Assembly: GCA_036657395.1 (NCBI GenBank)
Contig: JAVXGM010000007.1
Coordinates: 1 to 64,000, forward strand
Reading direction: 5' to 3'
Source of the DNA: JAVXGM01 sp036657395
Lineage (GTDB): Bacteria > Bacillota > Clostridia > Peptostreptococcales > Anaerovoracaceae
Length of the DNA stretch: 64,000 bases
Below, piece after piece: positions 6,427-15,327 of this stretch. The translations under genes were made by a program, and so were the position numbers. Positions within the stretch are counted from its first letter, which is position 1. Every line of letters starts with the position of its first letter. The notes below the pieces were generated by a model. The model did no database searches. It was not told where the DNA came from and saw nothing but the letters and a program-made list of their open reading frames with translations.

Positions 6427-8058
6427 TTTCCTGATTCGATCCAATATTCTGACTAATTTGCCTCCTTTAGGCATTCTGCTCAATTCTTCTCTGGTAATGG
6501 ATTTTGTAATGAAAATCATTACCACATAAACTATTGCCGCAAAAACAATTGCAAGCAAGGTAGCCACACCATTGCTTTGTAGTAACCCAAAGAAAACCTT
6601 ATAAGCTCCCCAAGCACACGCTGCCATAACAACTGAGGCTATAAGCGGTTTTAAAATAGTTATTTTAATATCAAAACGAGTCCCTGTATATTTTTTTACT
6701 GCCAATAGATTTAATAAAGCTGCAATCAGATATGCTGCAACTGTTCCTGCTGCTGCACCCTTTACATTCACATCGTGAATTCCAGTAAGAATCCAAGTAA
6801 CCACAATCTTAACTCCAATACCAATCACCAAATTTCTTACAGGAATCAACTGTTTGCCTATTCCTTGCAATACTCCAGTAAGTGTCTGCACCGTGGACAG
6901 GAAAATAACCCCTACAGCCATGACAAGTAGACAAGATGCGGCACTCATGGCACTGACCTTTTGAGACGCATATAAGAGCAACAGGATGGGTTGTGCCAAG
7001 ACTGCTAGACCAAATGCACATGGCATTCCTAAAAGTATGGCTGTCCTAAGACCAAATGATACATTTTCCTGTAAATATACCATATCTTTTTGCTTGTATG
7101 CGGCTGCCACTAAGGGCACAAGGCTCATAGCCACCGCTTGAGTCAATACCTGCGGGAAGTTTATAATAGGTGCAACAAAACCAGTAAGCTGTCCATACAA
7201 CGCCTGAGCTGCCCCTTCGCTCCAACCTGCAGATTGAAGCCTTTCCATAACAATCGCTGCATCAATCAAGTTTACTATAGGCATAATTGCTGCGCCGATT
7301 GTAATTGGAATTGCAATCATTGCAATGTTTTTTAGAATAGCTCCACCATTTTGCCTAGGTTTTTTTCTTTCTCTAGCTATACGTCTTTTAAAGGTTTTCT
7401 TGCCTACTGCATAAATGACAAGCATAACCAACAAGCCACCTACAGCTCCAGCCGTTGCACCAAATGAGGCACCTGCTGCACCCTTCTCTTGAGGTGAGAA
7501 ATTAGATCCAAGTATATTTCCCACCGTTCCTTGAAACATTGCATAGGCTAGGGAAAGTCCAATAGCTACTCGGAAAACTTGTTCCATAACCTGTGAAATA
7601 GCCGTGGGTTTCATATTTTGCATTCCTTGGAAGTACCCTCGGTAAGATGCCATTAGAGGCACAATGACTAACGCCGGAGCAATAGTACGCATCGCAAGTG
7701 CCGAGCCAGGCAATTTGAATAAGGCAGCAAAAATAGGTGCACCGAAAAAGACAACTACAAAGGAAAATACACCAATACCAATCATTAAGTATCTAGAAAG
7801 GGTAAATACTCTTTCTGCTTCCCTGAAATCTCCTACAGTAACTCTTTCTGCAACCATTTTGGAAATGGCCACCGGTATACCTGCTGTTGCCAGTATTAAG
7901 AATAAATTATAAACATAATATGCGGGAGTATAGTTGGCCATACCCACATCTCCAATAAGGTTGGCTAAAGGTATTCTAAATGCCGCCCCTAGAAATTTTA
8001 CAAACAGGCCAGCTACGGCTAGAACCGCTGCTCCCTGTATAAAAGATTTTTTTACCAT
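6424..8058 (-). CDS. SpoVB/MurJ-like polysaccharide or lipid flippase (MOP superfamily)
   Basis: This is a 544-residue integral membrane protein with about 14 hydrophobic helices. It starts 'KKSFIQGAAVLAVAGLFVKFLGAAFRIPLANLIGD', typical of the SpoVB/YabM branch of MOP flippases, which move lipid-linked cell-envelope precursors across the membrane. GGGAGGAAAT precedes the ATG at 8058. It lies upstream of hup and rqcP, as yabM does in Bacillus, but the mazG (yabN) gene usually between them is absent. SpoVB proper acts in spore cortex synthesis. Whether this protein is SpoVB, YabM or a vegetative lipid II flippase cannot be decided from sequence alone. Confidence 0.85.
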   Translation of the reverse strand: MVKKSFIQGAAVLAVAGLFVKFLGAAFRIPLANLIGDVGMANYTPAYYVYNLFLILATAGIPVAISKMVAERVTVGDFREAERVFTLSRYLMIGIGVFSFVVVFFGAPIFAALFKLPGSALAMRTIAPALVIVPLMASYRGYFQGMQNMKPTAISQVMEQVFRVAIGLSLAYAMFQGTVGNILGSNFSPQEKGAAGASFGATAGAVGGLLVMLVIYAVGKKTFKRRIARERKKPRQNGGAILKNIAMIAIPITIGAAIMPIVNLIDAAIVMERLQSAGWSEGAAQALYGQLTGFVAPIINFPQVLTQAVAMSLVPLVAAAYKQKDMVYLQENVSFGLRTAILLGMPCAFGLAVLAQPILLLLYASQKVSAMSAASCLLVMAVGVIFLSTVQTLTGVLQGIGKQLIPVRNLVIGIGVKIVVTWILTGIHDVNVKGAAAGTVAAYLIAALLNLLAVKKYTGTRFDIKITILKPLIASVVMAACAWGAYKVFFGLLQSNGVATLLAIVFAAIVYVVMIFITKSITREELSRMPKGGKLVRILDRIRK

Positions 8059-8071
8059 ATTTCCTCCCGGA

Positions 8072-9358
8072 TTAAAGCGCCTTTAAGATTTTATCTTTTG
8101 CCCTATCAACTTCAGCGATTGTTTTTTCAATATCAATTGTTAAATACTCTCCATTTTCATAGAGAATTTTACCGTCTACCATGGTCATTATTACATCACT
8201 TCCCGATGCGGAATATACTAAATTATTTAGCAAGTTATGAACTGGCTTCATATGCGGACCGCTAATATCTATAACAATAAGGTCTGCCCTATTGTTTATT
8301 GCCAGTTTCCCACAGTCCGTTCTTCCTTGTGCTTTCGCACCACTATATGTTCCCGCTATAATCGCTTCTTTTGAAGAAATAGCACTTGGATCACTGTTTC
8401 TAGTTTTTGCTACTGTAGCAAAATACTTTAATTCCTCAATAAAATTCAAATTGTTGTTGCTTGCCACACTATCTGTACCAATTCCCACATTTATTCCATT
8501 TGCAAGAAGCTTGGGTGTATTGCATATGCCGCTGGCCAATTTCATATTGCTCACTGGATTGCATGCAACGGTAACACCTTTTTCTTTTAGTATGTCAAAG
8601 TCTTCCCCTTCTATCCAAACGCAATGGGCTGCTGTTGTTGGTGTATCAAAGAGTCCATGTTTATTTAGGTAGGCTACAGGTGTCAAGCCGTACTTTGCCT
8701 TGCAGTTCTCATGTTCTGCCTGAGTTTCTGAAACATGAACTTGCATATTAACACCAAGTTCTCTTGTGAAATCTGCTAACTGGATTACTGTCTTTTCTGT
8801 AGAAGTATATTCAGCGTGAAGGCCCATGTCTACTTTTAGTTTTCCTCCTCCAATATTATGATAGTTTTTATAAAGATCCATCATCTCTCGACCACCAGCC
8901 AGTTGCCAAATGTCCTCATCTTTAAAGTTAGTAATGGCTCTAGAAAGGTTACTCTTCGCCCCACTTGTTAAAATAGCTTCAACCATATTTTCATGAAAGT
9001 CATACATATCTGTGGTAGAGACTATACCAAACCGAAGGGATTCTGCCATAGAAAGCAAGGTTCCCCAATAGACTGCATTTCCATCAAGCTTAGCTTCAAA
9101 TGGGAAAATTTTCTGTTCCAGCCAATCTTGGAGAATCATGTTTTCTCCATATCCTCTCATCAAGGCCATTGGTGAGTGACCATGTGAATTAACAAATCCA
9201 CTCATGAGTAATTTGTCTTTCCCCTCATAAATTCGACCAAATTCTTTTTGCGGTTCTTTTTTACTAATATAAGTAATTTTCTCCCCTTCTATGCCTACAT
9301 ACATATTTTGCTCAGAGTTAAAATTCTCATCTATAATGGTTATGTTCTTAAAAAGCAT
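8072..9358 (-). CDS. mtaD: 5-methylthioadenosine/S-adenosylhomocysteine deaminase (MtaD-type amidohydrolase)
   Basis: This 428-residue amidohydrolase deaminates MTA or SAH to the inosyl compounds in methyl-cycle salvage. Metal-site motifs are visible: 'GFVNSHGHSPMALMRGYG' (HxH), 'GLHAEYTSTEK', 'HVSETQAEHE', 'AAHCVWIEGED', and 'GIGTDSVASNNN' with the catalytic Asp. 'CNPVSNMKLASGI' is the signature of the MtaD/TrzA branch. The in-frame region up to 9418 is rejected as coding, because AAGAGGAGG lies just before the ATG at 9358. The extended -10 promoter and an inverted repeat sit at 9390-9422. The flippase gene follows 13 nt downstream. A different aromatic or nucleoside deaminase specificity is possible. 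Confidence 0.82.
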   Translation of the reverse strand: MLFKNITIIDENFNSEQNMYVGIEGEKITYISKKEPQKEFGRIYEGKDKLLMSGFVNSHGHSPMALMRGYGENMILQDWLEQKIFPFEAKLDGNAVYWGTLLSMAESLRFGIVSTTDMYDFHENMVEAILTSGAKSNLSRAITNFKDEDIWQLAGGREMMDLYKNYHNIGGGKLKVDMGLHAEYTSTEKTVIQLADFTRELGVNMQVHVSETQAEHENCKAKYGLTPVAYLNKHGLFDTPTTAAHCVWIEGEDFDILKEKGVTVACNPVSNMKLASGICNTPKLLANGINVGIGTDSVASNNNLNFIEELKYFATVAKTRNSDPSAISSKEAIIAGTYSGAKAQGRTDCGKLAINNRADLIVIDISGPHMKPVHNLLNNLVYSASGSDVIMTMVDGKILYENGEYLTIDIEKTIAEVDRAKDKILKAL

Positions 9359-9389
9359 CGCTTTCCTCCTCTTAATATTTAACCTGTAA

Positions 9390-9422
9390 ATTATACCACA
9401 ACTATGGGAAATTTCCATAGTT
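9390..9422 (-). promoter_or_regulatory. mtaD promoter with overlapping inverted repeat
   Basis: On the minus strand the extended -10 TGGTATAAT (TATAAT at 9390-9395) is preceded by the inverted repeat AACTATGG-N7-CCATAGTT (9400-9407 and 9415-9422). The repeat covers the -35 region, and a repressor or activator could bind there. Confidence 0.55.
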
Positions 9423-9457
9423 TAGAATATAGACATATTAATTCTTAAGATTTCTTA

Positions 9458-9503
9458 CAGAAAAAATGCACTCATTTTAGCTTTTTGGCTTTTTGAGTGC
9501 ATT
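9458..9503 (-). terminator. Intrinsic terminator at the end of the urease-amidohydrolase operon
   Basis: A 10-bp perfect stem, AATGCACTCA with TGAGTGCATT, surrounds a 19-nt loop. On the minus strand it is followed by TTTTCTG. It lies about 48 nt beyond the amidohydrolase stop. Confidence 0.75.
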
Positions 9504-9550
9504 CTTCCTTATTCTATATTCCCCTATCGTGATTTGATATTTTGCCAAGG

Positions 9551-11179
9551 TTAATCTTGGAAAGTGTTTCTGTCAAATATTATATTTCCATCCATTATTG
9601 TAAGATCCACTTTAGCTTCTCTGATTTCATCCGGGGTAATGGTAAACAAATTAGTGTTAACAACTACTATATCCGCAAATTTTCCTGCTTCTAGAGTACC
9701 AAGTTCATCTTCTCTTCCTATACCATAAGCAGATCCATATGTGTAACCCTTTAGCAGTTGGGACACAGTTAATTTTTCACTTGGATTCCATCCACCTTTA
9801 GGAAGTCCATCATCATGAAGTCGGGTCACACCTCTATTGATTGCGTAAAATGGATTGTTGTCTACGACTGGACAATCACTTCCTATCGCCAAAACTCCCG
9901 AATATTTAAGAAGTGTCTTAAATGGCCATGTTGTGCCGGCTCGTTCTTCTCCCAATGCAGTTCGATATTCTTCTCCCTCCCACGTAGGTAAAAGACCTAT
10001 GTGCTCCGGTTGAACTGATGGTATAAGACCAAGCTCTTTAAATCGAGGCCTATCATCTTCGTGAATAAGCTCAATATGTTCTATTGCATGGCGAGAATCT
10101 TTCTTGCCATGCAGCTTTTGAGCTTCCTCATAGCTGTCAATCGTAAATCTTATTGCCCTATCACCTATAGCATGAATCTTTATCCAAAGTCCTCTCTTAT
10201 GACCCTCTATGATTCCTTCTCTTATACTGTCAAGTTGAGAAAGTTGAGTTCCTCTATTTCCAGGGGCATCTTGATAATCATCAAGCAAAAGGGCTGTGTG
10301 GGTAGTTATTACCCCATCTACAAACTGCTTTAGCATGTGAGCCCTTACTTTTTGTGTACAGTATTTCTTACTGTTTTCTAAGGCTTTATCTAAATCTCCA
10401 AGAAGGTCTTGCGCTGCAGTTATTCTTATGTTAAGTTCGCCTGCCTCTTCAAGTTCGGTGTATACTTCCAATGACCCAAGATCTTTCCCGAAATAAGGCT
10501 GAACATCAACCACACCAGTAATTCCAAGCTGCGCTGCCTCTTGCATATATTTCTTTAGGAATGTTTTTTCTTGGTCCTTTGTAAACTCAAGAGCATATTT
10601 TGCCACAAGCGCAATAGCGGATTCATATAAAAATCCTGTAGCTTCTCCCTCTTCATCTCTAGTTATTTCTCCTCCAAAAGGGTTTTCTGTGTCCTTTGTA
10701 ATCCCTGCAATTTCAAGAGCTTTACTGTTTACCCAAGCTCCATGTGCCTCTGCATTTATAAGGAATACTGGTTGGTCAGGGAAATATTTGTCAAGAGTCT
10801 TCTTGTTTGGAAGTTCTTTTTTTTCCCAATATACGTGATACCAGTTAAATCCAAATATCCAGCCATCTTTACGATTCTTATCATAATAAGCCTTTAATGT
10901 CTTTGCAGTTTCTTCTTCGGATTTTCCATCACCAAGATTCGGGTAAGTTTTATACATACCTGCCAATGTTAAATGGGTATGACTATCATGAAATCCCGGC
11001 ATTACGGTTTTATCCTTGTAGTCATATATTTTGGTTTTGCCGTCTAAGTATTTTTCTTCCTGATCAGAATTTCCGACCCCCAATATTTTATTATCCTTTA
11101 TGGCTACAAAACCCTTAAAAGGTTCGTCCTTTACACTATCAAAAATTACATTACTTCTAATAAGCATATCTGCTTTCAT
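9551..11179 (-). CDS. Amidohydrolase family 3 (YtcJ-like)
   Basis: This is a 542-residue metal-dependent hydrolase of the YtcJ / N-substituted formamide deformylase branch. Seen: 'TVMPGFHDSHTHL' (HxH), 'GWIFGFNWYHVYW', 'IHAIGDRAI', 'RHAIEHIELI' and 'AIGSDCPVVDNNPF' with the metal-binding Asp. GAAGGGAG precedes the ATG at 11179. It is the last gene of the run that starts with ureA and continues through ureD and the NhaC-type transporter. It may therefore hydrolyse an amide or ureido compound whose product feeds the urease. That is inference, since the substrate cannot be read from sequence. A stable G/C hairpin without a U-tract lies just upstream at 11203-11223. Confidence 0.8.
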   Translation of the reverse strand: MKADMLIRSNVIFDSVKDEPFKGFVAIKDNKILGVGNSDQEEKYLDGKTKIYDYKDKTVMPGFHDSHTHLTLAGMYKTYPNLGDGKSEEETAKTLKAYYDKNRKDGWIFGFNWYHVYWEKKELPNKKTLDKYFPDQPVFLINAEAHGAWVNSKALEIAGITKDTENPFGGEITRDEEGEATGFLYESAIALVAKYALEFTKDQEKTFLKKYMQEAAQLGITGVVDVQPYFGKDLGSLEVYTELEEAGELNIRITAAQDLLGDLDKALENSKKYCTQKVRAHMLKQFVDGVITTHTALLLDDYQDAPGNRGTQLSQLDSIREGIIEGHKRGLWIKIHAIGDRAIRFTIDSYEEAQKLHGKKDSRHAIEHIELIHEDDRPRFKELGLIPSVQPEHIGLLPTWEGEEYRTALGEERAGTTWPFKTLLKYSGVLAIGSDCPVVDNNPFYAINRGVTRLHDDGLPKGGWNPSEKLTVSQLLKGYTYGSAYGIGREDELGTLEAGKFADIVVVNTNLFTITPDEIREAKVDLTIMDGNIIFDRNTFQD

Positions 11180-11241
11180 TTTCTGACTCCCTTCTGCTGA
11201 TTGGGAGGGAAATTCACCCTCCCTTATAAACCATATGATAT

Positions 11242-12603
11242 TTAAAGTACGAACCCTGCCACTAAGTATAAAACTGCCGTCACTGCGATCATTGGTGCTA
11301 TAAGTGGAAATGCCGTCCTTACGTAGTCAAGGTTTTTAATTTTAGTAATACCACATGTAAGTGTTACTGAATCTCCGTAGAAGCAAGTTGCACTTCCTGC
11401 TGCTGCGCCGGCAATAAGAGCTCCAATAGTTAGGTACATATTTGCATTAAGAGAATCTACAAGTGGAAGCATAATAGGGAAGCAAACCGCAGCCATTCCC
11501 CAGAAACTTCCAGTAACAAATCCTAAAACTAATAAAATTAAAAAAGCAATTAATGGAAGAAGTGATCCTGGGATGATATCTGTTACTGAGTTAACAACGT
11601 ATGGCGCAAGCCCAAGCTCGTCATTGGCATTCTGCAGTACAAAGGCACTGATTACAATTGCTGTAACAACAAACATTTCTTCAAACCCTTTGCATATGGA
11701 ATCAAATGCTTCTGCAATCCCAATAAGCTTCTGTGGTATGTACAATATGAAGCACAGAATAACCCCGGCTAAAAGCCCATATGTAAGTTCTTTTGTATAT
11801 AGAGTTATAGCAATAAGTGCAACCATTGGTATTAAAAAATTAAATACAGAAACTTTTTTCTCTTCTTTTCCTTCTACTACTTCTATTGTTTCTTCTTCTG
11901 GTCCCTCTGGAAGAACCTGACCTTTAGTCTCTGCTCTAAGCTCAGCTGTTCTCATTGGACCAAAAGGCTTAATTATTCTCAATTGGTACAAAAGCACAAA
12001 AGCAAGGGCTACCCAGGCAAAGAACATATATGGAATTGATTTTGCGACTTCAGCAATGCCTTCTCCTTTTTCTAGTCCAAGAACGCCTTCAATCTGTCCG
12101 CTCATGAAAATTCCCCAAAGAGAAAGTGGGATAAGAATACATGTTGCGCAAGCTACACAGTTTACAGAAAATGCGAACATTTCTCTAGACATTTTATTTT
12201 GGTCGGCTATTCTCTTGTTAGATACTCCAGCTCCAAGTATGCTGAAATAGTTGTCTAGAAAGAATATAATGCCCATAACCCAGGCAAGAACTCCCGTTTT
12301 CTTTTTGTTGTTTGCAAATTTAAGTCCTAATCTTGTAAATCCTGAAATAGCATTTGAGTCTTCTAAAAGTCTGATATAAATCCCAAACAGACCAAATACA
12401 ATAACAAAATATGCGGATTCTCCCAGTTCTAAATAAAGGGAATCTAAGTATGATACTACAAATCCTTTTCCGCTTAAGATAATAAAGCCTACTAAGGTGC
12501 CTAGAATTAACGGTTCAAGTGCTCTTTTTGTAATAATAGCACTGATAATTACTACTGCTACAGGTATTAGACTGAGCATTCCATAGTTTGATGCTGCCTC
12601 CAT
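11242..12603 (-). CDS. NhaC-type Na+/H+ antiporter family transporter
   Basis: This is a 453-residue membrane protein of the NhaC domain family with about 10-12 hydrophobic helices. 'GIIFFLDNYFSILGAGV' and 'CFYGDSVTLTCGITKIKNLDY' correspond to the conserved polar segments of the family. Between residues about 220 and 245 there is a charged cytoplasmic loop. AAGGAGG precedes the ATG at 12603, and the gene starts 46 nt after the ureD stop. In the urease operon it could counter the alkaline, ammonium-rich interior produced by urea hydrolysis, or import a nitrogen compound. Both roles are inference, because NhaC-like proteins include organic-substrate carriers. Confidence 0.75.
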   Translation of the reverse strand: MEAASNYGMLSLIPVAVVIISAIITKRALEPLILGTLVGFIILSGKGFVVSYLDSLYLELGESAYFVIVFGLFGIYIRLLEDSNAISGFTRLGLKFANNKKKTGVLAWVMGIIFFLDNYFSILGAGVSNKRIADQNKMSREMFAFSVNCVACATCILIPLSLWGIFMSGQIEGVLGLEKGEGIAEVAKSIPYMFFAWVALAFVLLYQLRIIKPFGPMRTAELRAETKGQVLPEGPEEETIEVVEGKEEKKVSVFNFLIPMVALIAITLYTKELTYGLLAGVILCFILYIPQKLIGIAEAFDSICKGFEEMFVVTAIVISAFVLQNANDELGLAPYVVNSVTDIIPGSLLPLIAFLILLVLGFVTGSFWGMAAVCFPIMLPLVDSLNANMYLTIGALIAGAAAGSATCFYGDSVTLTCGITKIKNLDYVRTAFPLIAPMIAVTAVLYLVAGFVL

Positions 12604-12648
12604 AAAAATTACCTCCTTAAAATAAATAAAATATAACTGTAATAATAA

Positions 12649-13470
12649 CTAGTATTTTCTTATCCTAACGCCTCCCTTATTTAAAATAGTTCTGCGAATA
12701 ATGTTCCAAATTTCAAGCATTGCTTCCTGCATATCCTGAGCGCCTACTCCCATAATTCTTACAATCATAATGTCCTGCTCGATCTGTGTAGCACCTAGCT
12801 TGATTTCATTTCCTAAAGTAATCTGATTAATTTCTTCAATAAGACCTTTGGGCAACCCCTCTTTATATACATACATTGTTCCTACAGTAGAGAATTTCTC
12901 CATTAGGCCCATAGTCGAAACCTGAGTTTTCCCAGGCTCTATAAGGCTACTATCGTAAACTAAGAGTTGGTCATCTACATATATTTTTGTTTTAGAATCA
13001 TATCTTTCAAATTTAAATGACTCTCCTCTTGAAATTCTACCCGCCGTCACCATCTCCGAGGCTATAAGTATTGAACTTTTTTTCAACCTAAAAATATTCT
13101 CTTGCTCAGTGTTTGATTCGGCGAATGGGGTATTATACTCAGGCAAATATTCAAGAACTGCTTCTTCCTCCAATGTCATATAATTTTCAAGTCTTGCATA
13201 TCCTTCATCCATCTTATAAAACTTAGTGCTTGATGGAGTTGTAACAAGAACTTTTGTATTTTTTTCAAGTTTAATCTCAGTAAGGAGTCGGTCATGTTGA
13301 AGTATCCCCCCACTTGGATTTAACATATAGATAAAAGCTGTGCCATCCTTGTCCTGATAATATGGATTCATAATCTGGAGAGGTAACTTAAAGTACTGCT
13401 CTGCTAAATAAGTCTTACCACTTTCTTTTTTTCGAAAAACCATGGAGAGCTTTCCTGTTGGATTTTCCAT
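12649..13470 (-). CDS. ureD: Urease accessory protein UreD (UreH)
   Basis: UreD binds apo-urease and, with UreF and UreG, delivers nickel and CO2 to the active site. The 273-residue length is normal. Family features seen are 'YYQDKDGTAFIYMLNPSGGILQHDRL', 'VTTPSSTKFYKMD', 'LEYLPEYNTPFAES' and 'GRISRGESFKFERYDSKTKIY'. GGAGGAG precedes the ATG at 13470, 8 nt after the ureG stop. It is the last of the seven urease genes, a position found in several Gram-positive urease operons. Confidence 0.93.
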   Translation of the reverse strand: MENPTGKLSMVFRKKESGKTYLAEQYFKLPLQIMNPYYQDKDGTAFIYMLNPSGGILQHDRLLTEIKLEKNTKVLVTTPSSTKFYKMDEGYARLENYMTLEEEAVLEYLPEYNTPFAESNTEQENIFRLKKSSILIASEMVTAGRISRGESFKFERYDSKTKIYVDDQLLVYDSSLIEPGKTQVSTMGLMEKFSTVGTMYVYKEGLPKGLIEEINQITLGNEIKLGATQIEQDIMIVRIMGVGAQDMQEAMLEIWNIIRRTILNKGGVRIRKY

Positions 13471-13478
13471 AACTCCTC

Positions 13479-14090
13479 CTATTCCTCTTCAAAAAGCATA
13501 TCTTTTTTTATCCAGCTTATGATTTTATCAAGTCCTGTTCCATCAAAGAGATTAGTAAATACATAAGGTTTATCTACTCTTTGTATCTTTGTGTCTCTCT
13601 CCATTACCTCAAGGTTAGAATGAACATATTTTGCAATATCAATTTTGTTTATTACAAGTAGGTCTGACCGTGTAATCCCTGGCCCACCCTTTCTTGGTAT
13701 CTTTTCGCCCTCACCTACATCGATAACAAATATAAGTCCATCTACAAGTTCTGGGCTAAATGTGGCTGCAAGATTATCCCCACCGCTTTCCACAAATATA
13801 ATGTCAAGATTATCAAACCTACCGGTCAGCTGATCTATGGCGTCTAAATTCATTGAAATATCTTCTCTAACTGCAGTGTGAGGGCACCCACCAGTCTCTA
13901 CTCCCAAAATTCTTTCTTCTGGAAGGGCTTCTGCTCTCATAAGTATTAACGCATCCTCTTTGGTAAATATATCGTTTGTAACAACAGCAATTTCATACTG
14001 ATTTCTTAGGCTTTTACATAGATTCTCTATTAAAGCCGTTTTTCCTGAGCCTACGGGTCCTCCTACTCCTATTCTTATGGGTTTTCTCAT
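13479..14090 (-). CDS. ureG: Urease accessory GTPase UreG
   Basis: UreG is the SIMIBI-class GTPase that dimerises around nickel and drives active-site assembly. It has 203 residues with P-loop GPVGSGKT (residues 11-18), the metal-binding 'CPHTAVREDISMN' motif, 'ESGGDNLAATFSPELVD', and the guanine-specificity motif 'NKID'. CAGGAGG precedes the ATG at 14090. All catalytic elements are intact. Confidence 0.96.
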   Translation of the reverse strand: MRKPIRIGVGGPVGSGKTALIENLCKSLRNQYEIAVVTNDIFTKEDALILMRAEALPEERILGVETGGCPHTAVREDISMNLDAIDQLTGRFDNLDIIFVESGGDNLAATFSPELVDGLIFVIDVGEGEKIPRKGGPGITRSDLLVINKIDIAKYVHSNLEVMERDTKIQRVDKPYVFTNLFDGTGLDKIISWIKKDMLFEEE

Positions 14091-14149
14091 GATTTGCCTC
14101 CTGTTTTTCTGTGTATATTCTACATTTAATAAACTAAAATTAAGCGCCC

Positions 14150-14833
14150 TTAAGACATATACAATCTAACGCCTAAGCTTTCATGTTTAATGCTTGCTAT
14201 ATCAAAGCCAGGGCTAAAATTTGAAACTTGATCCATTGTAAGTTTCAGACCGATCTTTATAGCTTTTTCCATCATTGCTCCTGTTTTAAGAAGAATGCTT
14301 TGAGCCTGAGTATTTCCTAGAGGTATAAGCTTAATTCCACTTTGGACAAGCCCGTTTACCACACTAAATATATATGCGGCAAAAGCTTCCTCTTTGTCCA
14401 GTCCTAACCGCCCGCAAACAATACCATATGCTGTGCTATAACTTATGCCTTTCTTTTTATAATCCTCATAAAATCTTTTCATTTCTTCGTCATCAATAAT
14501 CTGAGTAGCTATGCGCATAAGGGCTTTTCCCATACGAAGAGAGCCTTCTCTGCTTTCTTTGGTAAGCTTCATGCTTCTTGCTATTTGCTCAACTTCACTA
14601 AGCTTTTCCCAGCTTGATGATTCAGCTAACCTCATGGCTTCTATCCCGAGTGGGCACTCACTTCTTGCTATTTGCGAATCTAAGTAACTCTCTAAAAATA
14701 TAATAAATTCTTCTACGGTTTTCATTCGACCCTGTGCAACATAGGTTTCAAGACCCCATGATTGACTAAAACTTCCTGTAGGAAAATTGCCACCACACAG
14801 TTGTAAAATATGAAATAATTTATTGTTATCCAT
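14150..14833 (-). CDS. ureF: Urease accessory protein UreF
   Basis: UreF bridges UreD and UreG in the urease maturation complex. It has 227 residues with the typical N-terminus 'LCGGNFPTGSFSQSWGLETYV' and the C-terminal 'KLIPLGNTQAQSIL'. AAAGGGGG precedes the ATG at 14833, 14 nt after the ureE stop. Length and motifs are normal for Gram-positive UreF. Confidence 0.93.
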   Translation of the reverse strand: MDNNKLFHILQLCGGNFPTGSFSQSWGLETYVAQGRMKTVEEFIIFLESYLDSQIARSECPLGIEAMRLAESSSWEKLSEVEQIARSMKLTKESREGSLRMGKALMRIATQIIDDEEMKRFYEDYKKKGISYSTAYGIVCGRLGLDKEEAFAAYIFSVVNGLVQSGIKLIPLGNTQAQSILLKTGAMMEKAIKIGLKLTMDQVSNFSPGFDIASIKHESLGVRLYMS

Positions 14834-14847
14834 TGCTAAATCCCCCT

Positions 14848-15309
14848 TTAGTCATGATGGTGGTGGTGTCCCCCATAAAATGTATTTGCCTTTAGACCTG
14901 CAAGTTTCTTTTGATCTCGCTTATATTCAACACCTAACTTTTTAACCACTCCATCAAGTGATGCATCATAGGGAATCAAGATGGTATCCTTTGTAAAGTA
15001 AGCACTACTGTGCATATTACCAATATTATAAGCAACTCCTGCCCATTCCATTGTGGTTCTCGGCCTTATCTCAATTACATCTTCTACTTCTAAATCCACT
15101 ACAATTATTTTATTGTTATCAGCGTAAAGCACCGCTCCATAAAAAAGTGCTTCTCCATGTGGAAGAGAAATTGCTATTACTTCTCCCGATGTAGAAGTAA
15201 TCTTTTGATGAGGCTTTGCCAAGCCATAATGGTCTAGCACAACTCTTTCCACTTCTAATTTATCAATGGGAAAGTCTTCGATTTTTCCTATAATCTTTTC
15301 AACTACCAT
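14848..15309 (-). CDS. ureE: Urease nickel metallochaperone UreE
   Basis: UreE carries nickel to the UreDFG complex. The 153-residue protein has the central 'AYNIGNMHSSAYF' with the conserved nickel-binding His, and a C-terminal histidine cluster (HHHHHD) like that of nickel-buffering UreE proteins. GGGAG precedes the ATG at 15309. No nickel transporter gene is found in the window, so uptake must come from elsewhere. Confidence 0.93.
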   Translation of the reverse strand: MVVEKIIGKIEDFPIDKLEVERVVLDHYGLAKPHQKITSTSGEVIAISLPHGEALFYGAVLYADNNKIIVVDLEVEDVIEIRPRTTMEWAGVAYNIGNMHSSAYFTKDTILIPYDASLDGVVKKLGVEYKRDQKKLAGLKANTFYGGHHHHHD

Positions 15310-15327
15310 AAATTCTCCCTTACATTT

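Noticed and set aside
11203..11223. GGGAGGG/CCCTCCC hairpin as a terminator between the NhaC-like gene and the amidohydrolase
   Set aside because: It has no U-tract and lies just before a good ribosome-binding site, so the operon probably reads through.
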